DNA from: Rothia mucilaginosa ATCC 25296
GTDB lineage: Bacteria; Actinomycetota; Actinomycetes; Actinomycetales; Micrococcaceae
Direction of reading: 5' to 3'
DNA length: 64,000 bases
NCBI RefSeq assembly: GCF_000175615.1
Contig: NZ_ACVO01000010.1
Coordinates: 3,829 to 67,828, forward strand
Under the pieces are notes generated by a model. That model was not told the origin of the DNA, made no database searches, and was given only the letters and a program-made list of their open reading frames with translations. This document shows, piece by piece, positions 61,841 through 64,000 of the stretch. Position 1 is the stretch's first letter. Every line of letters begins with the position of its first letter. The position numbers were made by a program, and so were the translations under genes.

Positions 61841-63232
61841 CTATTCGAGGGGTATGAGCACTTCGTTTTTGGACATGGTGAGTAGGCCCAGGTAGATATC
61901 GCGAATGATCAGGATGTGCTTGATCCGCTCAATCATGGGCTTGAGGAAGCTTCGGGCGTATTTTTCGTCGCTACTTGTGGTTGCAACGAAGCTGAGCCCA
62001 GAGAACACGGCAACGATCATGGACACCTTGATGACGACGGCGTTGATATTGGTGTCTACGCCGAGGATTTTGAGGTGTTCGGGTTTGATGCTCATCCAGG
62101 ATTCGATGGTGGTGTCGCTGATTGCGATGGACGAGAAGCCCATGAAGAATCCGAAGACGAGCAGCATGAAGAGGGTCGCCTGAATAATCTACCCGATCAT
62201 GGGGATGATGATGAGGTTGCTCCAGGGCGCGATTTTGAGGGGTCGGTGTTCGAGGATTTTCTTTTCTTCGGCCCAGTCTTGGGCGGTGTTCCAGATTCCG
62301 CCTTCGAGGGCTGCGGCATAGTCGTTGTCGCTAAAGCGTGCGATGTCGTCGCCTCTGGAGCGCCCCAGCAGGCGCGCTGTGCGTTCCAGGGAGGTTGTGA
62401 CGACCACGAACACGGCGAGTAGCCCCATAAGGCCCAAAACCGCCCAGGTGCGCGGGAAGCTGAGTCCGTTGGCGAGCTTCCAGAGGTCTGCGTTCACGAA
62501 GATAAAGAGCACGGATACCATGAGTACGGGCAGTACTTTCGCGATCATGGGCGGCAGGGAGGCGAGCTGGTGGATGGCGTGCTTGAGGGACCAGCCGAGT
62601 ACGGTATCTACACCCAGGAAGATGGCAAGGTAGATTCCGATAACGATGAGCGGGAATACTTGGCCGCCGTCGTAGACGAAGTCGAGGCCGTCGAGGGTGT
62701 TGGATGCAAAGACACCGGCGGTAAAGAGCATGCCTGCAAAAAGTACGGTAAGAATACCCGTGGTGATTTGAACCCACTGCGGGGTGCGAACCATCAGCTT
62801 GTGGGCAAGAGTAATGAACACACCGGAGATAACCGGCATAATGAGGAAAATCCCGCCGAGTACGAGCACTGGGAGTACTTCGTTACTGAGGGCGCTATCG
62901 CTTGTGAGAGCTTTGATGTAGTTCGGTAGGGAACCTTTCACGTCCTCCACTACGAAGATGAGAAGGTCGCGCAGGAAGATATAGCAGATGTGCATGATGC
63001 CAGCCCACAGGATCCATGGCACGGAGCGTGGGAACGCATCGAGAGCACGTTGACGTGCAGGAATGATGAGGGGAGCGCCCTGTTTGCGGAACCAGATATT
63101 GCTCTGCTTTAGCATGTCTGCCCTGGTGTAATGCTGAGGTTGCACCTCTTCTGCAGTGGCTTTAGTACTCAGCCGCGCCCAGATGGGGCGTTCGTCCTTC
63201 TGCTGCGGGGTGTTCTGGTCCTGTGTGCTCAT
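61841..63232 (-). pseudogene. Polytopic membrane protein gene interrupted by an in-frame TAG
   Basis: From ATG 63232 the frame encodes 347 residues with several membrane helices, ending at TAG (62189-62191). The same frame continues past the stop for 115 codons to 61841, and the hydrophobic helix runs straight through it (NLIIIPMIG, stop, IIQATLFMLLVFGFFMG). Intact it would be about 463 residues. The upstream part may still be made as a truncated protein. I recognise no family. Alternatives are amber read-through or a sequencing error. Confidence 0.75.
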
Positions 63233-63279
63233 GACATACCACTCTACAGGGGTTGAGAACCTCTTTTATCCGAAGGCCC

Positions 63280-63828
63280 CTATAGTTCTTCTCGCTGGAG
63301 TTCAGCTCCGATAAAGCGGCTGTAGGCGCCCATGAGGAGGGCAGCTGCTTCTTCCTGTTCCTCGTAGATGCCCAGCTCCTCGTCCTCACGACCCGTGTAG
63401 GTACCGCTACTGATTTCGAGCAGGGATAACGGTCCTTCTGCAGTCTCCGGGGCTAGAGCATCCAGGATGAAGCTCAGGCTTTCTTCTGATTCTTCAGCTA
63501 CGCCCATGAGCCGCCCCAGGCGTGTACCCGGGTAGGGTGCGATGGTGAGGACGTCTTCGTTCTCGCATTGGATAATGCGTGCGACAGGAATAATATCCCC
63601 GTCTGCGGTCTCTTCGAGCAGTAGCTCGGTGGAGAGGTCGATATGGCTTTCCTCGCTCTGTAGGAGCTGCCTGGGCCACCAGAGGTGAATGTATTCGGTC
63701 AGTGCCGCCCAGGTTTCGTGAGGCTCCAGTGTGCTCTCTACGTAGAGTGCTACCGTTCGTTCTTCGCCGTTGTGTTGGCGCTGCTGATCGACTGGCTCTG
63801 GTGCGTGGGAAAACATGGGGTAGTGCAT
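63280..63828 (-). CDS. SRPBCC-like (START/AHSA1) small protein
   Basis: A 182-residue acidic cytosolic protein. The segment TVALYVESTLEPHETWAALT with WWP soon after resembles the first strand and helix of SRPBCC proteins, which bind hydrophobic ligands. The second half is very rich in Glu. The first ~25 residues are not part of the fold. It lies just upstream of the broken membrane protein gene on the same strand. Family call is tentative. Confidence 0.55.
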   Translation of the reverse strand: MHYPMFSHAPEPVDQQRQHNGEERTVALYVESTLEPHETWAALTEYIHLWWPRQLLQSEESHIDLSTELLLEETADGDIIPVARIIQCENEDVLTIAPYPGTRLGRLMGVAEESEESLSFILDALAPETAEGPLSLLEISSGTYTGREDEELGIYEEQEEAAALLMGAYSRFIGAELQREEL

Positions 63829-63905
63829 GGTTCTACTCTATCCCAGTGTGTCTGTGAAGAGCATTCTTCCTTGTAGACAGAGCCATAGACAAGGGTCTGA
63901 GGGCA

Positions 63906-63942
63906 CAAAAAAGGGGCAGACCCGCATGGGTCTGCCCCTTTC
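63906..63942. terminator. Strong terminator hairpin
   Basis: aaaggggcagaccc-gcat-gggtctgcccctt, perfect stem with A/T tracts on both sides. Confidence 0.85.
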
Positions 63943-63961
63943 TAGCTTTAGCTGTTAAAGC

Positions 63962-63990
63962 AAAAGAGCCCGCGCAAGCGGGCTCTTTTT
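63962..63990. terminator. Strong terminator hairpin at window edge
   Basis: aaaagagcccgc-gcaa-gcgggctcttttt, perfect stem with tracts on both sides. It may end a gene beyond the window. Confidence 0.88.
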
Positions 63991-64000
63991 ATTACCTATT

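Noticed and set aside
1..64000. CRISPR arrays, insertion sequences, prophage or integrase genes
   Set aside because: I saw no regularly spaced repeats, transposase, integrase or phage structural genes anywhere in the window.

Overview
The window looks like the chromosome of a high-GC Gram-positive actinobacterium of the family Micrococcaceae, most likely Rothia (close to R. mucilaginosa). The evidence is moderate-to-high GC with many GTG starts, a LysX fusion of lysyl-tRNA synthetase with a lysylphosphatidylglycerol synthase, twin-arginine lipoproteins, a class E sortase, the anchored-repeat ABC transporter family, and the fhaA-fhaB-pstP-rodA-pbpA-pknA-pknB / trpG / srtE / crgA block that lies next to oriC in actinobacteria. 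The genus call is inference. Judged against the Mycobacterium order, dnaA/oriC should lie beyond the right edge.

1-8.7 kb: the 3' part of metE, an M13 metallopeptidase, a GH2 beta-galactosidase facing the 3' stub of a GPH sugar transporter (a deletion scar), a Tat-type DUF6318-like lipoprotein and a tiny Tyr-rich exported peptide. 8.9-13.7 kb: an accessory island of unknown membrane proteins with two families of duplicates, a repeated promoter segment and a gene remnant. 13.8-24.1 kb: an anchored-repeat ABC transport locus, with one large surface protein (LARTG sorting signal) diverging from a five-gene operon of an LPNTG surface protein, a substrate-binding lipoprotein, a membrane-anchored repeat protein, an ATPase and a permease. 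24.4-31.4 kb: a zinc alcohol dehydrogenase, an unknown membrane protein, an MFS drug exporter with divergent TetR and a clear operator, a YgiN-like monooxygenase and an NrtR-like regulator.

31.5-36.7 kb: tandem ABC-F ATPases, each behind the same ~280-nt leader (promoter, MTHRA leader peptide, alternative pairings, terminator). This looks like drug-inducible ribosome-mediated attenuation. Each ABC-F gene also carries a ParB-binding parS site inside its coding sequence. sodA follows. 36.8-38.2 kb is gene-poor and holds six perfect DnaA boxes plus a candidate small RNA. 38.2-47.4 kb: marR, ferritin, nhaA, lysX, an alanine/glycine symporter behind a structured leader, a small PLDc_N protein and tRNA-Leu(CAG). 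47.6-59.8 kb: the cell-wall growth and Ser/Thr phosphorylation block. 60-64 kb: an ArgP/LysG regulator with its LysE exporter, a membrane-protein gene broken by an in-frame amber codon, and an SRPBCC-like protein.

The strongest leads are the attenuated ABC-F pair with embedded parS sites, the DnaA-box cluster, and the anchored-repeat transport system with its two different sortase signals.
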